From NCBI GenBank assembly GCA_021773435.1, contig JAJFKC010000012.1:45653-109652 (forward strand): a DNA stretch of 64,000 nucleotides. Direction: 5' to 3'. The translations under genes were made by a program, and so were the position numbers. Of the stretch, positions 47,885 to 55,664 are shown piece after piece. The notes beneath the pieces were generated by a model. The model had not been told where the DNA came from. It saw nothing but the letters and a program-made list of their open reading frames with translations, and did not search any database. The stretch is from Porticoccaceae bacterium. GTDB taxonomy: Bacteria; Pseudomonadota; Gammaproteobacteria; Pseudomonadales; Porticoccaceae. Positions within the stretch are counted from its first letter, which is position 1; each line of letters opens with the position of its first letter.

Positions 47885-48918
47885 ATAACACGGTTATCGA
47901 TAAAAATGCGCACCAGCCTTTGTTTCTCTGGAAGCATCTTAACAAACTACGCTGGCTGAGCCTGACCACCGTGTTTGCGATGTTGGTACTGATCCCCTTT
48001 CTGCATGTTTATCAAACCTTTGTGTCAGCACACACCTACGACTTGCTAAGTGTTAGCGAAAAACAAATTTTCGATACGATGGAGTGGCTTAGCAGCCCCT
48101 TTATCTCTGATCCGGAAGAACAGCTCGATGCCCTCAAAGGCAACACCTGGTCTGGCTCTTTTGGGGGTGTCCAATTAAGTGACCCCCTTGCCGTACTGGG
48201 CCAGATCGTTAGCAGCCAGGCGTTTTACTGGCCTTTTATTTTGACAGCGCTTATCCCGGTAGTTTTAACGGTTTTTTTCGGACGCTTTTTCTGTGGCTGG
48301 ATCTGCCCCGCTACCTTTCTTTACGAGCTTAATAGCAACCTGGGCGTGCTGTTGCGCAAGTCGGGCCTGCATATTGGTAATAGACGTTTTGACCGCCGCT
48401 TGAAATATTTGGTGCTAGCCATCGGGCTTGTGGTCGCGGTGGTAAGTGGCTCAGTTGCCTTTGCTGCTATTTATCCCCCGGCTGTCATTGGGCGAGAAAT
48501 CTATTACGCAATTGCTCTCGGTGGTTTTGGTTCTGGCATCGTATTCTTTTTATTGACCCTGTTGCTTGATTTGCTCGTGACCCGGCGAGGCTTTTGTCGC
48601 TATCTCTGCCCAGGTGGCGCCCTTTATTCACTGCTCGGTCGGTTTCGGCTTTTACGTATTAAACGTATTGTCGAAAGCTGCAATGACTGTGCGAAATGCA
48701 CGGCAGTGTGTGAATTTGGCCTCGACCCATTGCACGACCAGTTTGGTCAGGAGTGCAACAACTGCACCGCCTGTATTGCTGTCTGCCCGACTGAGGCGAT
48801 GACTTTCTATTTTAGTCCCCGAGATATTGCCAACCAGGGGCCGGGCCACCTGGGTCGTAAGTACCGGCAGCAAAATACTCTCATCAATCAAGCAGAAAAA
48901 ACCATCGATGATAAATAA
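47881..48918 (+). CDS. NapH-like membrane-bound ferredoxin (quinol dehydrogenase type)
   Basis: A 345-residue membrane protein from ATG 47881, overlapping the preceding stop (ATGA). Four or so membrane segments (near 33-50, 112-130, 178-200 and 210-235) carry the NapH-type motifs CGWICP near 134-139 and CRYLCPGG near 240-247, and the C-terminus has two 4Fe-4S sets, CNDCAKCTAVC and CNNCTACIAVCP. NapH with NapG forms a quinol dehydrogenase that can replace NapC, as in Wolinella. Here it gives the operon a link to the quinone pool without NapC. A large hydrophilic loop at about 50-110 is longer than expected. Confidence 0.88.
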   Translation: MNNTVIDKNAHQPLFLWKHLNKLRWLSLTTVFAMLVLIPFLHVYQTFVSAHTYDLLSVSEKQIFDTMEWLSSPFISDPEEQLDALKGNTWSGSFGGVQLSDPLAVLGQIVSSQAFYWPFILTALIPVVLTVFFGRFFCGWICPATFLYELNSNLGVLLRKSGLHIGNRRFDRRLKYLVLAIGLVVAVVSGSVAFAAIYPPAVIGREIYYAIALGGFGSGIVFFLLTLLLDLLVTRRGFCRYLCPGGALYSLLGRFRLLRIKRIVESCNDCAKCTAVCEFGLDPLHDQFGQECNNCTACIAVCPTEAMTFYFSPRDIANQGPGHLGRKYRQQNTLINQAEKTIDDK

Positions 48919-48936
48919 TCAATATGCGGCGGCCTA

Positions 48937-49548
48937 ATGCGGCGGCGTAGTTTTCTCCAACGGCTGGTGTATTCGACGAGTGTAGTCGCCGCCGGAGCAA
49001 TACCCTTTGCTCTCAGCCGTTTGTTAGCACCCGCCGAGCTTTTGCTGGCACGACGACACCTGAGGCCACCCGGTGCATTAAAAAATGATGGGGCGTTTGT
49101 TGCTGCCTGTATTGGCTGCGGACTTTGCGGTGAAGTTTGCCCGCCCCGTTGTATTCAGTTTCATCGGCGGGACGGCGGCACGCAAGTCAATACGCCCTAT
49201 ATCAACCCGGAAGAAAAAGCCTGCACCTTGTGTGGCAAGTGCACCGAAGTTTGCCCCACCGATGCTTTAAACCCTGTCGAACGGGAAAAGGTCGATATGG
49301 GTGTTGCCCAGATTGACCGCAGCGCCTGTTATCCCTGGGTCGACCGAGGTATCTGCGGTGCCTGTGTGAGTATTTGCCCACTGGGTGACCAGGGCATTGA
49401 TTTCAAGCAGTGGAATCAGTATCAGCCAGTCATTCAGCAAGGTTGTGTCGGCTGTGGTTTGTGTGTTGAAGTTTGTCCTCATCCTAGCTTACCGATTGGT
49501 ATCGTCGGGCGCTCTCAGGGTCGTGTTATGGGGCATACTGTTTCATGA
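48937..49548 (+). CDS. NapG-like periplasmic ferredoxin (second copy)
   Basis: A 203-residue protein with a Tat signal RRRSFLQR and hydrophobic segment, and four 4Fe-4S cysteine sets: CIGCGLCGEVCPP, CTLCGKCTEVCPT, CGACVSICPL with a preceding Cys, and CVGCGLCVEVCPH. It has the same architecture as the first NapG-like protein but differs clearly in sequence, so it is a separate subunit or an alternative donor rather than a recent duplicate. It follows the NapH-like gene by 18 bases. Confidence 0.88.
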   Translation: MRRRSFLQRLVYSTSVVAAGAIPFALSRLLAPAELLLARRHLRPPGALKNDGAFVAACIGCGLCGEVCPPRCIQFHRRDGGTQVNTPYINPEEKACTLCGKCTEVCPTDALNPVEREKVDMGVAQIDRSACYPWVDRGICGACVSICPLGDQGIDFKQWNQYQPVIQQGCVGCGLCVEVCPHPSLPIGIVGRSQGRVMGHTVS

Positions 49549-49580
49549 TATAAGCGCCCTGAAAATATTTTTGTAAAAAA

Positions 49581-49616
49581 ATAAAATCTTGTAATAAAAT
49601 AAAATCCCGTAATAAA
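49581..49616. repeat. 18-bp tandem repeat, 2 copies, before the HH-protein gene
   Basis: Two 18-base units, 49581-49598 and 49599-49616, identical except TT against CC, end exactly where the putative TTG start of the next gene begins. AT-rich. Confidence 0.75.
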
Positions 49617-50306
49617 TTGTCTTTTGAGAAAAATATTTTGAAGCACACTCGGTTATTGAATATAAAAAAAGGCAATATAAAGCTGCCAAAGTTTATTGTC
49701 CTGCTGGGTTTTTCTTTTGTCGTTTTATTTGCGCCTCTGGCAAATGCTCATCATGTACTTGGCCGACCCGCTTATAGCTTAAATGAAGACTCCAATACGC
49801 CACCGAGCATGAATATAGAAACACTGATTGGTGACTTTTTTGTTACCGCTATGGTCTTCCCCGCCTTTCCGAAACCGGAAGAAGCCGGCCGGATTAATTT
49901 ATACGTCACCCGCCTGGGCACAAAACAGCCATTAAAGGCTGACATCGAATTCTCCGTGCGCAGTGATAGCTGGTTTAACTCTATCTGGTTCGGCTCTCTC
50001 TGGTTTGAAAATGAACCCGAAAAGCTCGGTGCTCAGGTTCTGGATGATAACGTCTATCGCCAAAGTTTTAACTTTCACAAGCGTGGTGACTACATTATTA
50101 GCGCGTCATTTGAGGATAAAGGTGAAGACTATGTGATCGACTTTCCGGTACGGGTCGGTGAGCCATTACCCATAGGCCCGCTGGGTATTATTGTCACTCT
50201 GGCTGTGCTGTTACTTATCGTTGTCACGCTCGTGCAACGCAAAAAAATACTGCGCAATAAATCCCGGGATGAAATATCTTCCCGCTCTAATAAACTATCG
50301 TTATAG
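49617..50306 (+). CDS. Membrane-anchored periplasmic protein with N-terminal His-His (FixH/YtkA-like)
   Basis: Up to 229 residues. A signal peptide is followed by ANA/HHVLGRPAYSL, so cleavage after Ala would leave His-His as mature N-terminus. The middle part is a beta-rich domain (about 60-180), and a single membrane segment near 186-207 with a basic tail anchors it with the domain outside. The domain resembles the YtkA/FixH-type copper- or cytochrome-related proteins by pattern, which I would not call certain. No ATG precedes the signal peptide; TTG 49617 and TTG 49638 are possible starts. It belongs to the operon by position and strand and may handle a metal or heme step for the molybdoenzyme. 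Confidence 0.65.
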   Translation: MSFEKNILKHTRLLNIKKGNIKLPKFIVLLGFSFVVLFAPLANAHHVLGRPAYSLNEDSNTPPSMNIETLIGDFFVTAMVFPAFPKPEEAGRINLYVTRLGTKQPLKADIEFSVRSDSWFNSIWFGSLWFENEPEKLGAQVLDDNVYRQSFNFHKRGDYIISASFEDKGEDYVIDFPVRVGEPLPIGPLGIIVTLAVLLLIVVTLVQRKKILRNKSRDEISSRSNKLSL

Positions 50307-50321
50307 GGCTATTCAGGATTA

Positions 50322-51023
50322 ATGGATAGACGAGGCTTTTTTAAATCAATATTCCGCAGCACCACACGTGAAGTGGTCAAGCATGCTGATGCCAAAGTAA
50401 ATAAAGCGGCGCAACGCTGGATTCGTCCACCTTATGCCATTAATGAGCTTGAATTTCTACTGGCCTGTACCCGCTGTGGCGACTGCATATCCGCCTGTCC
50501 CCACCAAGTGATTTTTCCTTTAACGGCCCGTGTCGGAGTCAAGGCGGTGGGTACCCCCGCGTTGGACTTGCTAAATAAAGGCTGTCATCTCTGCGCTGAC
50601 TGGCCCTGTGTGCAGGTTTGTGGTGAAGGGGCTTTGAACTTGCCCGAGCTGATCTCTGAGAAGCCAGTGCGCCCTGATGAACTTGCTCAGACACCTTGTG
50701 AAGAGCTAATGCTTTCCGAAGAGGATGCTGACGACGATTCACACAGCCAACAATCCGTTATCCCGCCTTTACCCAGGCTGGCGAAAGCCAGTATCAATAA
50801 ACAAAGCTGCTTGCCATACAGTGGCCCGGAGTGTGGCGCCTGTGAAGCCAGTTGCCCGGTGCCGGGGGCCCTGATCTGGGATAGTCAACAACCCGATATA
50901 GATAATGCAATTTGTGTGGGCTGTGGTCTGTGTCGGCAAGCCTGCATTATGCAGCCCAGTGCGATTATCATTACCGCCAGCGTGGTTTGTGATGATGGGG
51001 ATCGCTCATCTCAATCGCTATAA
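50322..51023 (+). CDS. NapF-like cytoplasmic ferredoxin
   Basis: A 233-residue protein with 4Fe-4S sets CTRCGDCISACPH (near 49-61), CHLCADWPCVQVC, CGACEASCPV with a preceding Cys, and CVGCGLCRQAC. The N-terminus DRRGFFK resembles a Tat motif, but no hydrophobic stretch follows, so the protein should remain in the cytosol, as E. coli NapF does. NapF interacts with NapA before export and helps cofactor maturation; that role fits since NapD is absent. An acidic insert (SEEDADDDSH near 131-140) is unusual. Last gene of the operon; it converges on the acyl-CoA ligase. Confidence 0.85.
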   Translation: MDRRGFFKSIFRSTTREVVKHADAKVNKAAQRWIRPPYAINELEFLLACTRCGDCISACPHQVIFPLTARVGVKAVGTPALDLLNKGCHLCADWPCVQVCGEGALNLPELISEKPVRPDELAQTPCEELMLSEEDADDDSHSQQSVIPPLPRLAKASINKQSCLPYSGPECGACEASCPVPGALIWDSQQPDIDNAICVGCGLCRQACIMQPSAIIITASVVCDDGDRSSQSL

Positions 51024-51044
51024 CGCTTTAATAGCTATTTCGCA

Positions 51045-52622
51045 CTAAAGGCTTGCCAGGCGTTCCCGTAATACAGTTTTTAGTACTTTGCCGTAGTTGT
51101 TTTTAGGTAATTGCTCGATAAAATAATAGTGTTTTGGTCGTTTAAAGCGGGCCATATTATCCAGACACCAGGCGTCACAGGCTTGTTCATCTAGATTTTG
51201 TTGATCCTCAGTCACGATGAAGGCAACCACCTCTTCGCCCCACTCGGGGTCGGGTTTACCTACCACGGATACCTCGGCGACATCGGTATGCTGGAGCAAG
51301 ACCTCCTCGACTTCCCTCGGATAAATATTGGTGCCCCCGCTAATAATTAAATCTTTAGAGCGGTCTTTGAGAGTCAGGTAGCCGTGCTGACCTATCACAC
51401 CCATATCGCCGGTATAAAGCCAGCCATCGACAATACTCCTGGCTGTTGCCGCCGGATTTGCCCAATAGCCGAGCATAACGGTGTCGCCCTTGACAAGAAT
51501 TTCACCGATTTCGCCATCGGCCAGTGCTTGTCCTTGATCATCCGCAATACGTATTTCCACTGGCATTTGAGCGCAGCCCACTGAGGCAAGACGATTGTCC
51601 AAATCGTCATCGGTATCCCCGTTCTGGACAAGATGGTCAGCTCTACTCAGGCAGGTGATCGTCATGGGCGTTTCACCCTGGCCATAAATTTGAATGAATT
51701 TGTTACCGAAGCGCGCCATAGCCGCCTTGATATCGGCAACGTACATGGGTCCACCACCATAAATAATGGCGTTGAGGTTGGCCGTGTCCTCGTCGGCAGC
51801 AGGAGTCGTTTCAACCATGCGCTTGATCATGGTCGGTGCGGCAAACATGCTGACCTCTGGGTAGTGATGAATTAACTGGAGGATTTCGTCCGGCTCAAAA
51901 CTGCCGCTTTGACACACTACCTGCTGGCCGCCGCAGGCAATACTCGGAAAGGTGTATAAACCGGAACCGTGGGACATGGGTGCGGCATGGAGCAGGGTGG
52001 CACCCGCTTCCAGAGTATCAACGCTGGAAAAATAGCTTTGGGTCATAGTCATTAAATTGCGATGGCTGAGCATGGCGCCTTTCGGCTGACCAGTGGTGCC
52101 ACTGGTGTAAAACAGCCAGGCCAGGCTGTCTGGGTCACAGGCTTGTAAAGGCATTGGTTTATGGTTATACAAAGCGATATAGTTCTGGCTTTGGATGGAA
52201 ATGACGCTACTTGAATTATGTTGTGAATGTTGCGGAGGTTGGGATGAGTTTGATGAATTCAGCTGCGCCGCGAGCTCGTCACGTTGCGCCATAAAATCAT
52301 CGGTAATAAACAGGCTAGACGCACCACTGTTTTGCAGAATATAGGCGAATTCCTTCTGGTGTAATTTAGCATTAATAGGCACCGCTGCCAGACCCGCGTG
52401 AAGGATGGCAAATAATACTTCGACATATTCGGGGCAATTTTTCATGATTAGCCCGACTCTGTCGCCCGCCTGAAGCGTCAAATCGTCGCGCAAAAACCCA
52501 GCGATACTGGCTACTCGCTGGGCCAGACTTTGGTAGTCGCAATGTGTGGTCAGACCAACTGCCAATGCAGTTTGCGCGGGGAAGCGCTGGGCAGTTTTGG
52601 TGAGGAGGGAGGCTATGTTCAA
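51045..52622 (-). CDS. AMP-dependent acyl-CoA ligase
   Basis: A 525-residue adenylate-forming enzyme. Core motifs are WLFYTSGTTGQPKGAMLSH near 175-190 (ATP-binding), YGQGETP, YTGDMG and the C-terminal KDLIISGGTNIYPREVEE with the hinge region. Activates a carboxylic acid as its CoA thioester in the cytosol, a likely entry step for the catabolic genes upstream, though it is separated from them by the molybdoenzyme operon. The start is ATG 52622, the first ATG in the frame; it has no good ribosome binding site and a 15-base tandem array lies directly upstream and is open in the same frame. Confidence 0.9.
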   Translation of the reverse strand: MNIASLLTKTAQRFPAQTALAVGLTTHCDYQSLAQRVASIAGFLRDDLTLQAGDRVGLIMKNCPEYVEVLFAILHAGLAAVPINAKLHQKEFAYILQNSGASSLFITDDFMAQRDELAAQLNSSNSSQPPQHSQHNSSSVISIQSQNYIALYNHKPMPLQACDPDSLAWLFYTSGTTGQPKGAMLSHRNLMTMTQSYFSSVDTLEAGATLLHAAPMSHGSGLYTFPSIACGGQQVVCQSGSFEPDEILQLIHHYPEVSMFAAPTMIKRMVETTPAADEDTANLNAIIYGGGPMYVADIKAAMARFGNKFIQIYGQGETPMTITCLSRADHLVQNGDTDDDLDNRLASVGCAQMPVEIRIADDQGQALADGEIGEILVKGDTVMLGYWANPAATARSIVDGWLYTGDMGVIGQHGYLTLKDRSKDLIISGGTNIYPREVEEVLLQHTDVAEVSVVGKPDPEWGEEVVAFIVTEDQQNLDEQACDAWCLDNMARFKRPKHYYFIEQLPKNNYGKVLKTVLRERLASL

Positions 52623-52631
52623 AGCTTGATT

Positions 52632-52706
52632 GTCACGAGTTGGATGGTCACGAGTTAGATAGCCACGAGTTGGATAGTCATGAATTAGGTGGTTACGACT
52701 TATTTG
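52632..52706. repeat. 15-bp tandem repeat, 5 imperfect copies, upstream of the acyl-CoA ligase
   Basis: Units start at 52632, 52647, 52662, 52677 and 52692; the core is GTCACGAGTTRGATR on the plus strand. The first three copies are near-identical and the last two more divergent. On the gene's strand the array lies 10-84 bases before the ATG and is free of stop codons in the gene's frame, but contains no usual start codon. Confidence 0.85.
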
Positions 52707-52727
52707 CTCAGGAGTTTATAGGGGGTG

Positions 52728-54179
52728 TCAGAGCTTCTTAGACTTTTTTTCCATGTTGTTCAGATCACGTAGTCGTTGCCGAATCACAGCCGAGCGCTTG
52801 AAATCTCTTGCTGCCAGTTTTTGCGCGTAGCCGAGTTGTTTGCGCGCTTTATCGTAGACTCCAGTAAGAATAAAATATTCTGCACGGGCGACATGAACAC
52901 CGGGGATATCACCGGCTAGACCGCTGGTTTCGGCGAGCTGATACCAGATGTCGGGGTCGGTAGGCCGTTGCGCAGACAGTTTTTCAAGGACACGCTCCGA
53001 CTCGCCATAGCGGTTAGCGGCAAGCAACGTTTCGGCCAATTCATATTGCAGCGGGTAGCTGCTGGGATAACTGGGTTTTAAGCGCTTGATGCGATCAAGT
53101 GCTTGTTGGTATTTGCCGTCTGCCCGGTCAATGGCAATAGCACACAGTTGGTAGGTCAGGCGGTCGGGGTCCTCGCTGAGCAGAGGCGCCAATGCAGCGC
53201 GGGCTTTTTCCTGCTGGCCCAGTGCTGACAGCGCCAGGCTTAAGCCGTAACGCGCCCCCGCCTGGGATTTTGAATGGCCATCCAATTCGCTCTGGAAACG
53301 TTTCATCGACCGCTGAGGATTATTATCTATGGCCAATAAGGCCCTGGCTCGCATCAAATGATAGTCGAGATTATTGTTATAAAATTGTTTGGGATATTTG
53401 CCTAAACGACTACGTGCATCGGCAATACGTCTTTCAGTCAGTGGGTGAGTGAGCAGAAATTCGGGGGGATGGTGGCCGGTGTAACGGGTTGCAGCGAGCA
53501 TCCGATCAAACATACGGGCGACAGCGGCGGGGTCCATGCCGCTGCGATAGAGAGTAGCAATACCAATGCGGTCTGCTTCCTGCTCGTTTTGACGAGAAAA
53601 CCGGAGATTGGCGTCCATGGCTGCGGCTTGCGAGGCCGTCATCGCGGCCATGCCTGCGTCGCCACCCACAGTCGCCGCCAGGATCAGTCCGGCCAATAGC
53701 CCGGCCATACTGGTCAGGGAATTAGCACGCCGGCTAACCACGCCACGGGCAAAATGCCGCTGGCTAAGATGACCTAGTTCGTGAGCGAGAACAGACGCCA
53801 ATTGATCCTCGCTCTGGGCATATTGAAACAAACCGGTATGCGTGCCGACCACGCCGCCGGGCACGGCGAAGGCATTCATGGTTGGATTATTGATGACGAT
53901 GAGTTCGAGCCGGCGGTCTGTCAGCTCGCTATGAGTGGCCAGCCGGTAGGTCAGTTGCTCCAGGTAGGTTTTGAGCAGGGCGTCATCGAGCGTTGGCACG
54001 CGACTGCGAAACATCTGTAGCCAGGCTCGACCCAGCTCATATTCCTGTTGGTGAGAGACTATACCGGAGGTGCTATCACCCAACAGCGGTAATTTGATGT
54101 CGTTGGCCAGTGCAGGCACTGTGCTGCTCAGCAGGGCAATAATGACTAGATATGTTTTTATGCGGGTGGTGGTTAACAC
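52728..54179 (-). CDS. bepA: M48 metalloprotease BepA-like with TPR domain
   Basis: A 483-residue periplasmic zinc protease/chaperone. The signal peptide ends near ALA/NDI (residue 26); the catalytic motif is HELGH at 133-137 with the third ligand Glu in NEQEADRIG near 198-206. The C-terminal half is a TPR array (about 290-470). BepA helps assemble or degrade LptD and BAM substrates in the outer membrane. Size and order of domains match E. coli BepA (487 residues). It is divergent from the AI-2E family gene. Confidence 0.9.
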   Translation of the reverse strand: MLTTTRIKTYLVIIALLSSTVPALANDIKLPLLGDSTSGIVSHQQEYELGRAWLQMFRSRVPTLDDALLKTYLEQLTYRLATHSELTDRRLELIVINNPTMNAFAVPGGVVGTHTGLFQYAQSEDQLASVLAHELGHLSQRHFARGVVSRRANSLTSMAGLLAGLILAATVGGDAGMAAMTASQAAAMDANLRFSRQNEQEADRIGIATLYRSGMDPAAVARMFDRMLAATRYTGHHPPEFLLTHPLTERRIADARSRLGKYPKQFYNNNLDYHLMRARALLAIDNNPQRSMKRFQSELDGHSKSQAGARYGLSLALSALGQQEKARAALAPLLSEDPDRLTYQLCAIAIDRADGKYQQALDRIKRLKPSYPSSYPLQYELAETLLAANRYGESERVLEKLSAQRPTDPDIWYQLAETSGLAGDIPGVHVARAEYFILTGVYDKARKQLGYAQKLAARDFKRSAVIRQRLRDLNNMEKKSKKL

Positions 54180-54482
54180 GAAATTACCGATATCCTGTCC
54201 TGATCGTGTCCATAAGCAGTGATACTAACTGATTGGTATGCCGGATATGACAATATTTTTGCCGCCCTGTTCATTGCAATGGACATTGTGTGCCGGGCAG
54301 GGTCGAGTAGATAATATTCATTGTTGAAATTTATATCCGGTGTGAGTATGCATTTGTTGCAAACAGATAATCAGATAAAAAAATTTAACCGTATCATCTG
54401 ACGCTGTAATAAAATGCCGTAGATTGCGCTATTCGGATCAGAGAGTTTTTTAAACCGACATGTTTGTTCCCAGGGTCTAATT
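54180..54482. other. Divergent intergenic region
   Basis: About 300 AT-rich bases between bepA and the AI-2E family gene, expected to hold both promoters. No clear hairpin, operator or small gene was seen. Confidence 0.45.
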
Positions 54483-55574
54483 ATGCGAAAAGTTGTTGAG
54501 CGTTGGGTACATCGCTACTTTGCGGATGATGAAGCGGTAGCTTTATCATTGATGTTGATTACAGCGCTGGTGGTTATTCTCACCATGAGTGATTTGTTGG
54601 CGCCAGTTCTAGCGGCGCTGGTTTTTGCGTTTTTGCTACAGGGCGGAGTTAATTTACTCAAGCGGTGGCGCCTACCCCATTTGCTCGCGGTGATTATTGT
54701 ATTCGCCAGTTTTTTGGGTTTATTTTTTGCCACTCTGGTTATTCTGGTCCCAATTGTTATCGAGCAGTCAGCTAATTTAATTCAGGAAGTCCCCGGCATG
54801 ATCAAGCGTTGGCAGGAAACACTTTTGCTTTTGCCGGAGCAATACCCACAACTTATTTCAGAGATGCGTCTTGCCGAGTTGGTCGCTTACGCACAGAGGG
54901 AATCGGCGCAGTTTGCCGAAGCCGCGCTGACTTTTTCAGTCAGTAAAGTGCCAAATGTTATTGTCGTGATGGTCTACCTCGTGCTGGTGCCATTGCTGAT
55001 TTTTTTCATGCTCAAGGATCGTGATGAGTTGACCAGCTCAATGGGTGAGCTGTTGCCAGAGAATCGCCCGGTGATGAACCAGGTCTGGCTAGAAATGAAC
55101 CTGCAAATTGCTAATTATGTGCGGGGTAAAGCCGCAGAAGTTGTGATTGTCGGTTCTGCCACCTACCTTTGCTTTGCTTTGTTGGGGGTCAATTACGCAG
55201 CGCTGTTGGCACTCCTGGTGGGTTTATCAGTGGTTATTCCCTATATAGGTGCCGTCATCGTCACTATTCCAGTGGTCCTGGTGGGTTTATTTCAATGGGG
55301 CTGGGGCGGAGATTTTTTATGGTTGTTTATCGCATACGCGGTTATTCAGTTTCTTGATGGCAATGTGCTGGTGCCGTTGTTGTTCTCCGAAGCAGTTAAC
55401 CTGCATCCTATCGCGATCATTCTCGCCGTATTAGTATTTGGCGGCGTGTGGGGTTTTTGGGGTGTGTTCTTTGCCATTCCTCTGGCGACCCTGATAAAAG
55501 CGCTCTACAACGCCTGGCCAAGGAATGTTCCAGAAGAAGCGCTGTCTGAAGCTGAAGAATTACCAGCGGAGTAG
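54483..55574 (+). CDS. AI-2E/PerM family membrane protein
   Basis: A 363-residue membrane protein with about eight hydrophobic segments, the first pair near 20-75 and the last group near 210-345. The family signature VGLSVVIPYIGAVIVTIPV near 243-261 and the loop DGNVLVPLLFSEAVNLHP are clear. Members export autoinducer-2 (TqsA) or work as antiporters (PerM); the specific role here is not known. PerM is often near bepA in gammaproteobacteria, as it is here. Confidence 0.9.
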   Translation: MRKVVERWVHRYFADDEAVALSLMLITALVVILTMSDLLAPVLAALVFAFLLQGGVNLLKRWRLPHLLAVIIVFASFLGLFFATLVILVPIVIEQSANLIQEVPGMIKRWQETLLLLPEQYPQLISEMRLAELVAYAQRESAQFAEAALTFSVSKVPNVIVVMVYLVLVPLLIFFMLKDRDELTSSMGELLPENRPVMNQVWLEMNLQIANYVRGKAAEVVIVGSATYLCFALLGVNYAALLALLVGLSVVIPYIGAVIVTIPVVLVGLFQWGWGGDFLWLFIAYAVIQFLDGNVLVPLLFSEAVNLHPIAIILAVLVFGGVWGFWGVFFAIPLATLIKALYNAWPRNVPEEALSEAEELPAE

Positions 55575-55664
55575 CTTGTTTTAACTGTGATGTTATAAGT
55601 CCACGCCGTTAGCAGCCGCCGCCCCTTATACCACAGGCCGCCACCATCTATTGAGCAACTTTTA

